Assembly: GCA_036563485.1 (NCBI GenBank)
Contig: DATCMI010000001.1
Span: 1,861,501-1,925,500 of the forward strand
Direction of reading: 5' to 3'
DNA from: Sphingomicrobium sp.
GTDB lineage: Bacteria > Pseudomonadota > Alphaproteobacteria > Sphingomonadales > Sphingomonadaceae
DNA length: 64,000 nt
A program made the position numbers and the translations under genes. The first letter of the stretch is position 1, and every line of letters begins with the position of its first letter. This document shows positions 35,638-44,141 of this stretch, piece by piece. Under the pieces are notes generated by a model. That model was not told the origin of the DNA. It made no database searches and saw only the letters and a list, made by a program, of their open reading frames with translations.

Positions 35638-35958
35638 ATGGATTCACACGCAACCAGGCTCCGCCAGCTCGGACGGGTGCTCGTCTGGATCGGCCAGTTC
35701 ATCGGCGGCGCATTGGTCGTGCTGGTGCCCGTCGCCATCGTCGTGTTCGACCTCGACATCCTCCAGACGACACTGGTCAGCCTTGTCCTGATGGTCGCGG
35801 TGATCGGCATGGTGCTGGCCGGCGACCGGCTCGCGCGGCCCGCGATTGATCCAACCCTCGTCCGTCCGGAAGGTGAGCCGGACCGGCGCCTGGAGGCGCT
35901 CTCCGACTCTTACGTGGAACGGATCGATCGGCCGAAGCGCTCGCGCGCCAAGGTCTAG
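35638..35958 (+). CDS. Small two-helix membrane protein under EcfG-type promoter
   Basis: 106 residues: two membrane helices (LVWIGQFIGGALVVLVPVAI and LVSLVLMVAVIGMVLAG) and a charged C-terminal tail ending RPKRSRAKV. I prefer ATG 35638 over 35632 because the -10 element ends at 35628 and initiation should fall around 35635-35638. No family recognised; expression under general stress is predicted. Confidence 0.72.
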   Translation: MDSHATRLRQLGRVLVWIGQFIGGALVVLVPVAIVVFDLDILQTTLVSLVLMVAVIGMVLAGDRLARPAIDPTLVRPEGEPDRRLEALSDSYVERIDRPKRSRAKV

Positions 35959-36001
35959 GCCGAGTCGAGCTTATCCACAGTCAACTATCGCAGTGCAGCA
36001 G

Positions 36002-36012
36002 CTGCGGCGCAG
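36002..36012. promoter_or_regulatory. PhaR-type operator upstream of phaZ
   Basis: CTGC-GGC-GCAG matches the CTGC-N3/4-GCAG pattern described for Paracoccus PhaR. It lies 67 bp before the depolymerase start, in a TGC-rich run that includes GCAGCAGCTGC just upstream. phaR itself is encoded 4 kb away. Confidence 0.5.
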
Positions 36013-36078
36013 CATCGCTTGCCTGTGGAGCAAAGCAACGCCACATCTGTTCTCCTTGGGGGCAGTGGAAGAGGTTGA

Positions 36079-37308
36079 ATGCTTTACGACGCCTATGAAG
36101 TGCAGCGCTCGCTTCTCGCAGGTGCGAGCAAGCTGGCCGGAATGGGCGCCGGATGGCTGAACAATCCCGCAAATCCCCTCGGCTACAGCGCCATGGGGCC
36201 GATGGTGGCGGCCAGCCTCGAGGTCTTCGCCCATGCATCGGCTCCCCGTGGCAAGCCGGAGTTCGGCATTCATAGCGTGAAGGTCGGGCGCAAGGACGTG
36301 CCGGTCCATGAAGAAGTGGTGCTCCGCAAGCCTTTCGGGCAGCTGAAGCATTTCGCGCGCGAAGGCGGCGGCAAGGGTCCGCCGCTGCTGATCGTGGCGC
36401 CCATGTCCGGCCATTATGCGACCTTGCTGCGCGGCACCGTCCATCGGATGCTCGAAAGCGCCGACGTCTACATCACCGACTGGCGCGATGCGAAGCTGGT
36501 GCCGGTCAGCGAGGGCAGCTTCGACCTCGAAGATTATGTCGATTACCTGATTGAGTTTCTCGAGCATATTGGTGAAGCCACCGGCGAACGTCCGCACATG
36601 CTCGCCGTATGCCAGCCGTCGGTTCCGGCCTTTGCGGCGACTGCGGTGATGAACGCCGCAAAGAACCGCTGGCGTCCGAAGACGCTCACCATGATGGGCG
36701 GGCCGATCGACACGCGTAAGGCGCCAACGGCGGTCAACACGCTTGCGACCGAGCGTCCGCACGCCTGGTTCCAGAGCAATGTGATCGCCACGGTGCCGAT
36801 GATCTATCCGGGCGCGGGGCGGAAGGTCTATCCAGGCTTCCTCCAGCTCGCCGGGTTCATGACCATGAACCTCGGCTCGCACCTCGTCAGCCATTGGGAG
36901 ATGTTCAAGCATCTTGTCGTCGGCGACGAAGAGAGCGCAACGGCGACCCAGAAATTCTATGAGGAATATCGTTCCGTCTGCGACATGACGGCGGAATTCT
37001 ACCTGCAGACCGTCGACGTCGTGTTCCAGCGGCACCTGCTGCCCGACGGGCAGATGGAGCACCGTGGCCGCATCGTTGACCCGGCTGCGATCCGCGACAC
37101 AGCGCTGCTCGCGATCGAAGGCGAGCGCGACGACATTTCGGGGATCGGTCAGACGAAGGCCGCGCTCGACATCGCGACCAAGCTGCCGGCTGCGAAGAAG
37201 CAGTACCTTCTTGCGAAGGAGGTCGGCCACTACGGCATTTTCAACGGCCGCAAGTGGCGCGACAGGATTGCGCCTGTCGTTGAGAAGTTCATCGCTGCCA
37301 ACGATTAA
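36079..37308 (+). CDS. phaZ: Intracellular polyhydroxyalkanoate depolymerase
   Basis: 409 residues, matching the Cupriavidus PhaZ1-type intracellular PHB depolymerases. Features: N-terminal LYDAYEVQRSLLAGASKLAG, VAPMSGHYATLLRGTV, Cys nucleophile in MLAVCQPSVPAFAATAVMN, and His region AKEVGHYGIFNGRKWR. It mobilises stored PHA to hydroxyacyl units. A PhaR-like operator precedes it and element B follows 41 bp after its stop. Confidence 0.95.
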   Translation: MLYDAYEVQRSLLAGASKLAGMGAGWLNNPANPLGYSAMGPMVAASLEVFAHASAPRGKPEFGIHSVKVGRKDVPVHEEVVLRKPFGQLKHFAREGGGKGPPLLIVAPMSGHYATLLRGTVHRMLESADVYITDWRDAKLVPVSEGSFDLEDYVDYLIEFLEHIGEATGERPHMLAVCQPSVPAFAATAVMNAAKNRWRPKTLTMMGGPIDTRKAPTAVNTLATERPHAWFQSNVIATVPMIYPGAGRKVYPGFLQLAGFMTMNLGSHLVSHWEMFKHLVVGDEESATATQKFYEEYRSVCDMTAEFYLQTVDVVFQRHLLPDGQMEHRGRIVDPAAIRDTALLAIEGERDDISGIGQTKAALDIATKLPAAKKQYLLAKEVGHYGIFNGRKWRDRIAPVVEKFIAAND

Positions 37309-37375
37309 GCTATTGAACTTGCAGGATTGAATCCCATCTTCCGCTCAGTTTCAACAAGCGAAAGGAGGTGGTCTG

Positions 37376-37441
37376 ATGTCTCATTGTCATATGCCCAAAG
37401 CGGCTAAGGTGAGCGCAGCCTCCAATGGAGTGCGTGCTTAA
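37376..37441 (+). CDS. Tiny ORF of element B (21 codons)
   Basis: ATG 37376 to TAA 37441 encodes a 21-residue basic peptide starting MSHCHMPKAAK. Same start context and first three residues as the ORF in element A. A stem formed by its 5' and downstream sequence would be disrupted by translating ribosomes. Confidence 0.45.
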   Translation: MSHCHMPKAAKVSAASNGVRA

Positions 37442-37472
37442 CGTCAGGCCGCTTTCTTAGGCAGGACAATGG

Positions 37473-37505
37473 AAAGGCCGTCCGGGGCTCCCCGGGCGGC
37501 CTTTT
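37473..37505 (+). terminator. Strong rho-independent terminator of element B
   Basis: AAAGGCCG-T-CCGGGG / CCCCGG-G-CGGCCTTT with a CT loop and a TTTT tail. The A-run on the other foot means it can also serve the convergent MFS gene, whose stop is at 37508. Confidence 0.88.
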
Positions 37506-37507
37506 GA

Positions 37508-38959
37508 TTATGTGCCGCCCCGCGCGCGCACCGGGCGCAGCACCGTCAGCGACACCAACGCGCCCGCCGCCGCGACGGCGGCCGCCACCAACATGGCATT
37601 GCGGAAGCCGGCGAACAGTGCATTCCCTTCACTTGCGAGCACGGAGCCGAGCAATGCTGTGGCGATGAGGCCGCCGGCCCGGGCGACGGCGCTGTTGAAC
37701 CCTGAAGCCATGGCGACATGCTGCTCCTCGACCGAGCCCAGCACGGACGAGGTCAGGGGTGCCACCGCGATCGTCATTCCTGCCGCCATCACCAGGATGG
37801 CGGGGAACGGACCCGTCCAGTAGCGGCTCTCCGGCGTGATGAGCAGGGCCATGGCTAACCCCGCGGCGACGACAAGCGGCCCCGCAGCTAGTTGGACACG
37901 CGCGCCCACGCGCGCGGCGACGCTGCCCATGGTCGGCGACAGCAGGGTCATCAGGATCGGCAGCGGCAGCATCGCCAACCCCGCCTGCGATGGCGAGTAG
38001 CCGCCGCTGCTGATCAGCACGTACGGGATCAGCAGCATCGCCGAGCCGAAAGCGCCGTAGAGCAGGAAGGTCAGCAGGTTCAGGCCTGAAAAGCAGCGGT
38101 TGCGGAACAGGTTGAGCGGCATCATCGCGCGGCTTCCCCGCCGGTGCTCGATGAACAGGAACAGGCCGAACAAGCCCACTCCCGCCGCAAGCGACAGGAC
38201 GGCGGCACCTGTGAAGCGGCCCACCGCCGACCACAAGGTCAATCCGTAAGTGAGACCGCCGAGCGAAAGCGTCGCAACGACAGCGCCGCCATAGTCGGTG
38301 CGTCCGCCCGCACCTTCGCGGCTCTCGGCAACGAACCGGACCGCGAGAACGATCGCCCCAAGCGCGAGAGGAAGGTTGATGTAGAAAATGGCCGGCCAGC
38401 CGACGTTCGCCACAAGCCAGCCGCCGATGAGCGGGGCCAGGGCGGCAGACGCCGCGCCGGCAGCCGCCCAGATGCCCACGGCCCGGCCGCGCTTTTCACC
38501 GGAGAAGGCGGCGTTGAGCAGCGCCAAGCTGTTCGGCAGCAACAGCGCTGCGCCAATGCCTTGGCCGGCACGCGCGGCGAGCAGGAGCGGGAGGGTCGGC
38601 GCAAGGGCGCAGACCAGCGAAGTGACTGCGAAGATGGAGGTGCCGACGACCAGCAGCCGACGTCGTCCAAAGTGGTCGCCGAGCGCACCGCCGAGCAGCA
38701 ACAGCGCGGTCAATGGCAGAAGGTAGGCGTTCACCACCCACTGCACGTCCTGCGCCCCGGCCGAATAACTCTCGCGAATTGCCGGGAGGGCGACGTTGAG
38801 AACTGACCCTTCGACGAAGCTCAGGCTCGACGCGAGGATGCAGGCGACGAGCGTCCACCGGGGATCAGTATCCGCTGATCTCCCCGCCAGCCGGCTACGC
38901 CCCCCGGCGCGGTTCAATCGACGTGTTCGGCCAATGCCGCTTCGACCATCCGGCGCCAC
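37508..38959 (-). CDS. MFS transporter, DHA2 (14-helix drug exporter) type
   Basis: 483 residues with about 14 membrane helices and MFS motifs: LGGALGDHFGRRRLLVVG (motif A) and ARAGQGIGAALLLPNSLALL (motif C-like). DHA2 pumps export drugs or other small molecules by proton antiport. The GTG at 38959 overlaps the upstream gene by 46 bp; a TTG at 38917 that overlaps its stop as TTGA would fit as well, leaving about 28 residues before the first helix. Confidence 0.9.
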   Translation of the reverse strand: MAPDGRSGIGRTRRLNRAGGRSRLAGRSADTDPRWTLVACILASSLSFVEGSVLNVALPAIRESYSAGAQDVQWVVNAYLLPLTALLLLGGALGDHFGRRRLLVVGTSIFAVTSLVCALAPTLPLLLAARAGQGIGAALLLPNSLALLNAAFSGEKRGRAVGIWAAAGAASAALAPLIGGWLVANVGWPAIFYINLPLALGAIVLAVRFVAESREGAGGRTDYGGAVVATLSLGGLTYGLTLWSAVGRFTGAAVLSLAAGVGLFGLFLFIEHRRGSRAMMPLNLFRNRCFSGLNLLTFLLYGAFGSAMLLIPYVLISSGGYSPSQAGLAMLPLPILMTLLSPTMGSVAARVGARVQLAAGPLVVAAGLAMALLITPESRYWTGPFPAILVMAAGMTIAVAPLTSSVLGSVEEQHVAMASGFNSAVARAGGLIATALLGSVLASEGNALFAGFRNAMLVAAAVAAAGALVSLTVLRPVRARGGT

Positions 38960-39165
38960 GTTTCGGGGTCGCCTTCGGCGGCCATCCGCTCGTCGGGCTC
39001 ACGCATGGTATGAAGAACCGCAAGCGCCTGGTTCACATGTTCGCGCCAAACCTGGTCGATCTTCTCGCCGGCTGACGGGTCGCTGCCTTCGGCATTGCTG
39101 CTGTGCGCGGCGCCTGCGAGCACCCGGGCGACGCGTTCGATGAGCGGCATTTCAGAAACGGGCAT
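38914..39165 (-). CDS. Small cytosolic protein, unknown function
   Basis: 83 residues, acidic and helical, with two conserved-looking Trp (IDQVWREHV, DPETWRRMVEAAL). Shine-Dalgarno GGGAGGA before ATG 39165. Its end overlaps the MFS gene, so the two are co-transcribed. Short proteins of this type are frequent in sphingomonads; function unknown. Confidence 0.7.
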   Translation of the reverse strand: MPVSEMPLIERVARVLAGAAHSSNAEGSDPSAGEKIDQVWREHVNQALAVLHTMREPDERMAAEGDPETWRRMVEAALAEHVD

Positions 39166-39230
39166 GTTCGGTCCTCCCTTTTGTTCCTTCAAACCGCTTG
39201 CCGGGCTTTAGGTTCAAGAAGTGCCCGCGT

Positions 39231-40214
39231 TCAGCCGCGCTCGCCTCCGCTCGCCTTGCCCGTGGGACAGCTTGCCATTTGGGCGAGGCTGGCCTCGATC
39301 AGCGGACGCGCCTGATTTAGCGTCAGGCTCGCCAATTGCTTCAGCGTTCGGGTGCGCCCGACATCCTGCGCGACCAAATAGCCGACGTAATAAGCATAGC
39401 GTGGCGGGAAGGCGCCGTCCGGGTTCGGACGACCCTGGAACATGGCGGCGAGATCCTCATTTGCCGTTGAATCCAGCTTTGTGGCAATCGAGCAAACCGC
39501 CCCCCGACGATCCTTTTCGACCGCCTCGCGAAGGGAAACCGGAAACGTCAGGAGCAAGGAGGCGTCGTCCGCGCCTGGGTTGAGCTGCGCCGCCACGTAG
39601 ACTGCAAGTCCCTCGCTCCACAGGCCGCACCACACCGCCTCGCATTCGTCGAAGCTGCGGCTATGATAAAGATGGAACAGCTCGTGGTGGAAGAAGGGCT
39701 GGATCGGCGTCGTCTTGTAGAGCTTGTCGATCATGTCCGCGCCGAACATGAGATAACCCTTGCCCTCTAGGGTCCGCGTTCCGCCGTCAAATTCGCCGAG
39801 GCTGTTGACAAGCAACACGGGCGGATAGCCGGTCATTGGCCCGAACGCGCGTTCGAAGCTCGCCTGTGATGGAGCCATGGAGGCGGCAAACTCCCGTGCC
39901 ACGCGCGTGATGCCTTGGCGTTGCTCGGGATAGGCCTTCAAGCCCTTGAGCAGGTGGGCGTCATACTTCTCCTCGGTGGCCCCACGCATCCGGCGGTGAT
40001 CGTAGAATCCCGGTAGGATTTTCGCGAACTCGCTCTTGAACCGGGCAGTGCGCTCGGCGTCAGGAAGACTTGCGGTGGCCTCCCAAACGCGCGCGAACTC
40101 GTCTGTGTAGTCGACGAGCTGCAAACCCTTGGATGCCGGCTGCGCGAACGCAGGCGCCGCGGTGAGCGATAGCAGCACCGCGAGAAGGACAGCGATGCGA
40201 CGCAGGCCGCTCAT
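39231..40214 (-). CDS. Secreted putative zinc metalloprotease (HExxH ... E)
   Basis: 327 residues with a signal peptide (IAVLLAVLLSLTAAPAFA). The mature part has HHELFHLYHSRSF (HExxH) and, about 25 residues on, LWSEGLAVYV, whose Glu fits the third zinc ligand of gluzincins. I recognise the motif but not the family. The start at 40214 overlaps the upstream thiolase stop (ATGA), which is odd for an exported protein. Peptidase activity is inferred from the motif. Confidence 0.72.
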   Translation of the reverse strand: MSGLRRIAVLLAVLLSLTAAPAFAQPASKGLQLVDYTDEFARVWEATASLPDAERTARFKSEFAKILPGFYDHRRMRGATEEKYDAHLLKGLKAYPEQRQGITRVAREFAASMAPSQASFERAFGPMTGYPPVLLVNSLGEFDGGTRTLEGKGYLMFGADMIDKLYKTTPIQPFFHHELFHLYHSRSFDECEAVWCGLWSEGLAVYVAAQLNPGADDASLLLTFPVSLREAVEKDRRGAVCSIATKLDSTANEDLAAMFQGRPNPDGAFPPRYAYYVGYLVAQDVGRTRTLKQLASLTLNQARPLIEASLAQMASCPTGKASGGERG

Positions 40215-41395
40215 CACAGGATCTCGAACAGCCCCGCCGCACCCATGCCGCCGCCGACGCACATCGTGACGACGGCATATTTCTCGCCGCGGCGCTTGCC
40301 TTCGATCAGAGCGTGGCCGACGAGCCGCGCGCCGCTCATGCCGTAAGGGTGACCGATTGAGATCGCGCCGCCGTTCACGTTCAGCCGCTCCTCGGGGATG
40401 CCGAGCTTGTCCATGCAGTAGAGCACCTGCACGGCGAAGGCCTCGTTGAGCTCCCACAAGCCAATGTCGTCGACCTTCAGCCCGAAGCGCTCGAGCAGCT
40501 TCGGCACCGCGAACACCGGGCCGATCCCCATCTCGTCCGGCTCGGTCCCCGCAACCGCCATGCCGACATAGCGGCCGAGCGGCTCGAGGCCGCGCTTCTC
40601 GGCAAGTTCGCTGCTCATCAGCACGCTGGCCGACGCGCCGTCGCTCAGCTGGCTGGCATTGCCGGCGGTGATGATCTTCTCCGGGCCGCGCACCGGCTCC
40701 AGCTTTGCGAGGCCATCCAGCGTCGTTTCCGGCCGGTTGCCCTCGTCGCGGTCGAGCGTGATCTCCTGGAACGAGACTTCGCCCGTGTCCTTGTTTTTCA
40801 CCCCCATCTTGGCCGTCACGGGAATGATCTCGTCGTCGAACTTGCCGCTGCGCTGGGCCTCGGCGGTGCGCTGCTGCGAGCGGAGTGCGAACTCGTCGCA
40901 GCGCTCGCGGCTGATGCCATAGCGGTGGCCGACCACTTCGGCGGTGTCGATCATCGGCATGTAGACGCCGTTGTGCATGCTCAGCAGCTCCGGATCGGGC
41001 CCGAGCCGCATTTCACCGGTCTGGACGAGCGAAATGGATTCGACGCCGCCGGCGACGACCACGTCCATGCGATCGACGATGATCTGCTTCGCGGCGGTGG
41101 CAATCGACATCAGGCCCGACGCGCATTGGCGGTCGAGCGACATGCCGGCGACCGTCACCGGAAGGCCTGCCCGCAACGCCGCGGTCCGGCCGATTGTCGT
41201 CTGCACACCCTGCTGCAGCGCGGCGCCCATGATCACATCGTCGATCTCGGCCGGGTCGACCTTCGCCCGCTCCACGGCGGCGCGGATCGGATGGGCCGCA
41301 AGGGTCGGGGAGGGGGTCGCGTTGAACGCGCCGCGATAGGCTTTGCCGATGCCGGTACGGGCAGTCGAAACGATCACGGCGTCACGCAAAGTCAT
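40214..41395 (-). CDS. Acetyl-CoA acyltransferase (thiolase)
   Basis: 393 residues with all thiolase landmarks: nucleophile Cys in [33 protein letters not shown] and the second active-site Cys in TMCVGGGMG. Degradative type. It could cleave 3-oxoacyl-CoA in fatty acid breakdown; whether it also serves as the paa thiolase (PaaJ) cannot be told, and its distance from the paa genes argues against that. Confidence 0.93.
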   Translation of the reverse strand: MTLRDAVIVSTARTGIGKAYRGAFNATPSPTLAAHPIRAAVERAKVDPAEIDDVIMGAALQQGVQTTIGRTAALRAGLPVTVAGMSLDRQCASGLMSIATAAKQIIVDRMDVVVAGGVESISLVQTGEMRLGPDPELLSMHNGVYMPMIDTAEVVGHRYGISRERCDEFALRSQQRTAEAQRSGKFDDEIIPVTAKMGVKNKDTGEVSFQEITLDRDEGNRPETTLDGLAKLEPVRGPEKIITAGNASQLSDGASASVLMSSELAEKRGLEPLGRYVGMAVAGTEPDEMGIGPVFAVPKLLERFGLKVDDIGLWELNEAFAVQVLYCMDKLGIPEERLNVNGGAISIGHPYGMSGARLVGHALIEGKRRGEKYAVVTMCVGGGMGAAGLFEIL

Positions 41396-41401
41396 TCTCC
41401 C

Positions 41402-41857
41402 TCAAAGGATCACCAGGCCGAGCCACAAGGCGGAAAGTGCAGGCTTCTCCTGCCCCTCAATTTCCACCGTCACCTCGTGGCGCATCAATATCTGTCCCGG
41501 CCCTTTCTCGTCGACCGAGTCAAGCGTGAACCGCCCGCGAACACGGCTTCCGCACCGCACCGGCGCAAGGAACCGAACCCGCTCGAAGCCATAGTTCACG
41601 ACCATCTTCAGGCCGTCGGGCAGAAGCATCGCTTCCGCCCCCATCCGCGACAGTAGGGACAGCGACAGGAAGCCGTGGGCGATGGTACCGCCGAACGGCG
41701 TCTGCGCTGCGGCGGCAGGGTCGATATGGATGAACTGCCGGTCCTCCGTTACGTCCGCAAACGCATCGATCCGCGCCTGGTCGATGGTGAGCCAGGACGA
41801 TACGCCCACCTCGCTTCCGACGCGATCGCGGATGTGGTCGAGCGCTGCGATCGGCAT
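41402..41857 (-). CDS. MaoC-like (R)-enoyl-CoA hydratase
   Basis: 151-residue hotdog hydratase with the active-site pattern DRQFIHIDPAAAAQTPFGGTIAHGFLSLSL (Asp and His dyad). Such enzymes hydrate enoyl-CoA to (R)-3-hydroxyacyl-CoA and can supply PHA synthesis. Six bases before the thiolase gene and one-base overlap with the MscS gene upstream, so all are one transcript. Confidence 0.9.
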   Translation of the reverse strand: MPIAALDHIRDRVGSEVGVSSWLTIDQARIDAFADVTEDRQFIHIDPAAAAQTPFGGTIAHGFLSLSLLSRMGAEAMLLPDGLKMVVNYGFERVRFLAPVRCGSRVRGRFTLDSVDEKGPGQILMRHEVTVEIEGQEKPALSALWLGLVIL

Positions 41858-42948
41858 CAGCCTTTCGCCTGCGGTGCGGCGTAGGGCATTACCAGGGTCC
41901 CGTCTGGGGCCGCGGTGTAGGTCGTCTGGGTCGGGTAGGCGAATTCCATCCCGCGCGCCGCGAATTCCCGGAGCAGGCGCATCATGATCGCCGCACGGTC
42001 GTCGGCATTCACATCGGGGTCGAGGCTGCCGCTGTCGTAAATCAGCTCATGGTCAAGGCTCGACGGTCCGAACGCGGTGACGGCGCAGCGGACGAAGGTG
42101 CAGCCGGCCCGCGCGCACACTGCGCTTTCGGCCACTTCCGGAACCGTCGCCAGCAGGTCCGGGTCGGTATGATAGACCAGCCCGAACGTGATCGTCGCGC
42201 GGCGGCTGTGCCCCTCGGCGAGATTGTGAATCTCCCGCTCGAGCAGCTTGGTGTTGGCCATCACCACCTGTTGCCCAGTGATCGCCCGCAGCCGCGTCGT
42301 CTTCAGTCCGATCCGCTCAACGGTGCCGGTGGTCTGGTCGAAACGGATGGTGTCGCCCCGGCGGAACGGCTTGTCGAACAGGATCGCAAGCGCCGCGAAC
42401 AGATCGGAAAAGATGCCCTGCGCCGCCAGGCCGATGGCGATGCCGCCGATGCCGAGCCCGGCCACCAGGGCAGTGACGTTGACTCCGAGGTTGTCGAGGA
42501 TGACGATGATCGCGATCGCGAACAGCGCGACGCTGACCAGCACACGGATCAGCGAAAAGGCATTGCCGAGGGTCGTCTCTGCATCTTCCCGCACACGCCG
42601 CCCGATGACCCCAAGGATCAGCTCGCGCGCCCAGATGGCGCCCTGCGCCGCGGCAGCGATGATGAAGAGGATGTCGAACAGCCGCCCGACCCGCGGCGGC
42701 GGCTCGGCGAAGGTAGTCACCACGTCGATCGCGGCAAAGATCATAAAGGCGAGGGTGGTCTTCGCCAGCACCCTGCCGATTACGGACTTCCAGGTCGTGC
42801 AGTCCGGATCGGCCGCGCTGATCCGGGCGCCGATGCCGCGCAGGATGAGCATGACGACGACCAGCCCCGCCGCGACGGCTGCGCCGAGCAGCAGTGCGTC
42901 GAGGTTCGCGGAGAACCAGGCAAGGGTTCGCTCGACCTTCGGCGTCAT
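41857..42948 (-). CDS. MscS-family mechanosensitive channel
   Basis: 363 residues. Several N-terminal membrane helices, then the MscS pore helix and beta domain (VNVTALVAGLGIGGIAIGLA, DLFAALAILFDKPFRRGDTI). It would open under osmotic down-shock. The end overlaps the MaoC start (TGATG). Confidence 0.92.
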   Translation of the reverse strand: MTPKVERTLAWFSANLDALLLGAAVAAGLVVVMLILRGIGARISAADPDCTTWKSVIGRVLAKTTLAFMIFAAIDVVTTFAEPPPRVGRLFDILFIIAAAAQGAIWARELILGVIGRRVREDAETTLGNAFSLIRVLVSVALFAIAIIVILDNLGVNVTALVAGLGIGGIAIGLAAQGIFSDLFAALAILFDKPFRRGDTIRFDQTTGTVERIGLKTTRLRAITGQQVVMANTKLLEREIHNLAEGHSRRATITFGLVYHTDPDLLATVPEVAESAVCARAGCTFVRCAVTAFGPSSLDHELIYDSGSLDPDVNADDRAAIMMRLLREFAARGMEFAYPTQTTYTAAPDGTLVMPYAAPQAKG

Positions 42949-42982
42949 TCAGCCGCCTCTTGGCGGCGACCGGCAGCCTGGG

Positions 42983-44071
42983 TCAAGCGGCGGCCGCCGC
43001 CTCCTGCGCTGCGGCTTGCTCGCGGACCGCCGCCGCGCTTGCTGCGCGTTCCTGCGGCTTCGGCTTGCGCCTGCGGACGCGTCGCGCTCCCTGCGCCAGA
43101 TATTCAAGCAATCCGACCTCGGTGCTCGACAGGCGCTTGCGCGGCCGCGGCCGTTCAAGTCCGCCGAGTGGGTCGCGCGGATCCTCTTTCACGGCTTCGA
43201 GAAGACGCGGGTGGACATAGGACTTGCGGCTGATCGCCGGCGTGTTGCCGAGCGCCTCGGCTACCGGCTCGACCACGGTCTTGACGCTGATCCGGGTATC
43301 GTCCGCCTTTTTCAGCATCTGGTCGAACGCAATGACGCTCGCGCCCCAGGTGCGGAAATGCTTGGCGGTGAAGTCGCTGCCTGTCGCTTCCTTGATATAG
43401 TCGTTGACGTCGCCTGACGAGATCGGCCTCGGCTCCCCATCGTCGCCGATATACTGGAACAGCATCTGGCCGGGCAGGTCCTGGCAGCGCTTGCAGATGC
43501 GCTTCAGGTTGCTGTCGGTGATCTTCACTTCGTGAACGATGCCGTGCTTGCCGGTGAACTTCATCGACAGCGACTGTCCTTTCCGCCGCAGGTGCCGCGT
43601 CCGCAAGGTCGTCGCGCCGAAGCTTTTGTTCTGCTTGGCATATTGCTCATTGCCGATGCGAATATGCTCGTGGTCGAGCAGGCGGACGATGGCGGCGAGC
43701 ACCGTCTCACGCGACAGCTTGCGCTTGCGAAGGTCCTGTTCGACACGCCTGCGCAAGCGAGGCAGCGCCTTGCCGAATTCGAGCAGGCCGTCGAACTTCG
43801 CCGTCTCCCGCTTCTCGCGGAACAGCGGATGATAGCGATATTGTTTGCGGCCGCGCGCGTCGACGCCGGTGGCCTGAAGGTGCCCGTTCGGGTCGGCGCA
43901 GAACCACGCATTCTCATAAGCGGGCGGAAGGCCGATCGCGTTCAACCGGTCGATCTCGTCGCGGTCAGTGATGCGGTTGCCTTCGGCGTCGAAATAGCCC
44001 CAGGCGTTCTTGATCCGCTGGCGGCTGATCCCCGGTTCCGTATCGCTGCTGTGCCTTAGCAATGGCTTCAC
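42983..44071 (-). CDS. DNA topoisomerase IB (poxvirus-like)
   Basis: 362 residues of bacterial topoisomerase IB: N-terminal DNA-binding part (RIKNAWGYFDAEGNRITDRD), catalytic ADFTAKHFRTW-type segment (FTAKHFRTWGASVIAF) and nucleophile Tyr in ISRKSYVHPRLLEA. Basic Ala-rich C-terminal tail. Relaxes supercoils by single-strand nicking through a 3'-phosphotyrosine. I chose GTG 44071 with a GGGAG Shine-Dalgarno; the longer frame upstream overlaps the divergent gene and is not conserved. Confidence 0.9.
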   Translation of the reverse strand: MKPLLRHSSDTEPGISRQRIKNAWGYFDAEGNRITDRDEIDRLNAIGLPPAYENAWFCADPNGHLQATGVDARGRKQYRYHPLFREKRETAKFDGLLEFGKALPRLRRRVEQDLRKRKLSRETVLAAIVRLLDHEHIRIGNEQYAKQNKSFGATTLRTRHLRRKGQSLSMKFTGKHGIVHEVKITDSNLKRICKRCQDLPGQMLFQYIGDDGEPRPISSGDVNDYIKEATGSDFTAKHFRTWGASVIAFDQMLKKADDTRISVKTVVEPVAEALGNTPAISRKSYVHPRLLEAVKEDPRDPLGGLERPRPRKRLSSTEVGLLEYLAQGARRVRRRKPKPQERAASAAAVREQAAAQEAAAAA

Positions 44072-44141
44072 TCGTCTCCCTGGCGGTCTTAAGCGAGCGA
44101 GAGAGCGCGCAGGTTCCTGACGCTGGTCGAAAGGATGTCCG

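Larger units (their letters stand above)
37350..37505 (+). ncRNA. Element B: second copy-like intergenic transcript with tiny ORF
   Basis: Shares a 35/36-base block with element A (TTCAAC...AGCGAAAGGAGGTG...TGATGTCTCAT; 32 identical positions). GAAAGGAGGTG (37360-37370) is an extended Shine-Dalgarno; ATG 37376 opens a 21-codon ORF. AAAGCGGC (37397-37404) pairs with GCCGCTTT (37448-37455) across the ORF end, and a strong terminator closes the element. Outside the shared block the two elements differ, so selection acts on the block and on having structure. Confidence 0.55.

Noticed and set aside
35971-35979. TTATCCACA, a perfect DnaA box
   Set aside because: Single copy with no other boxes or AT-rich unwinding element and no dnaA/parAB/hemE-type neighbours; not enough for an origin. 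It may be a titration site or chance.
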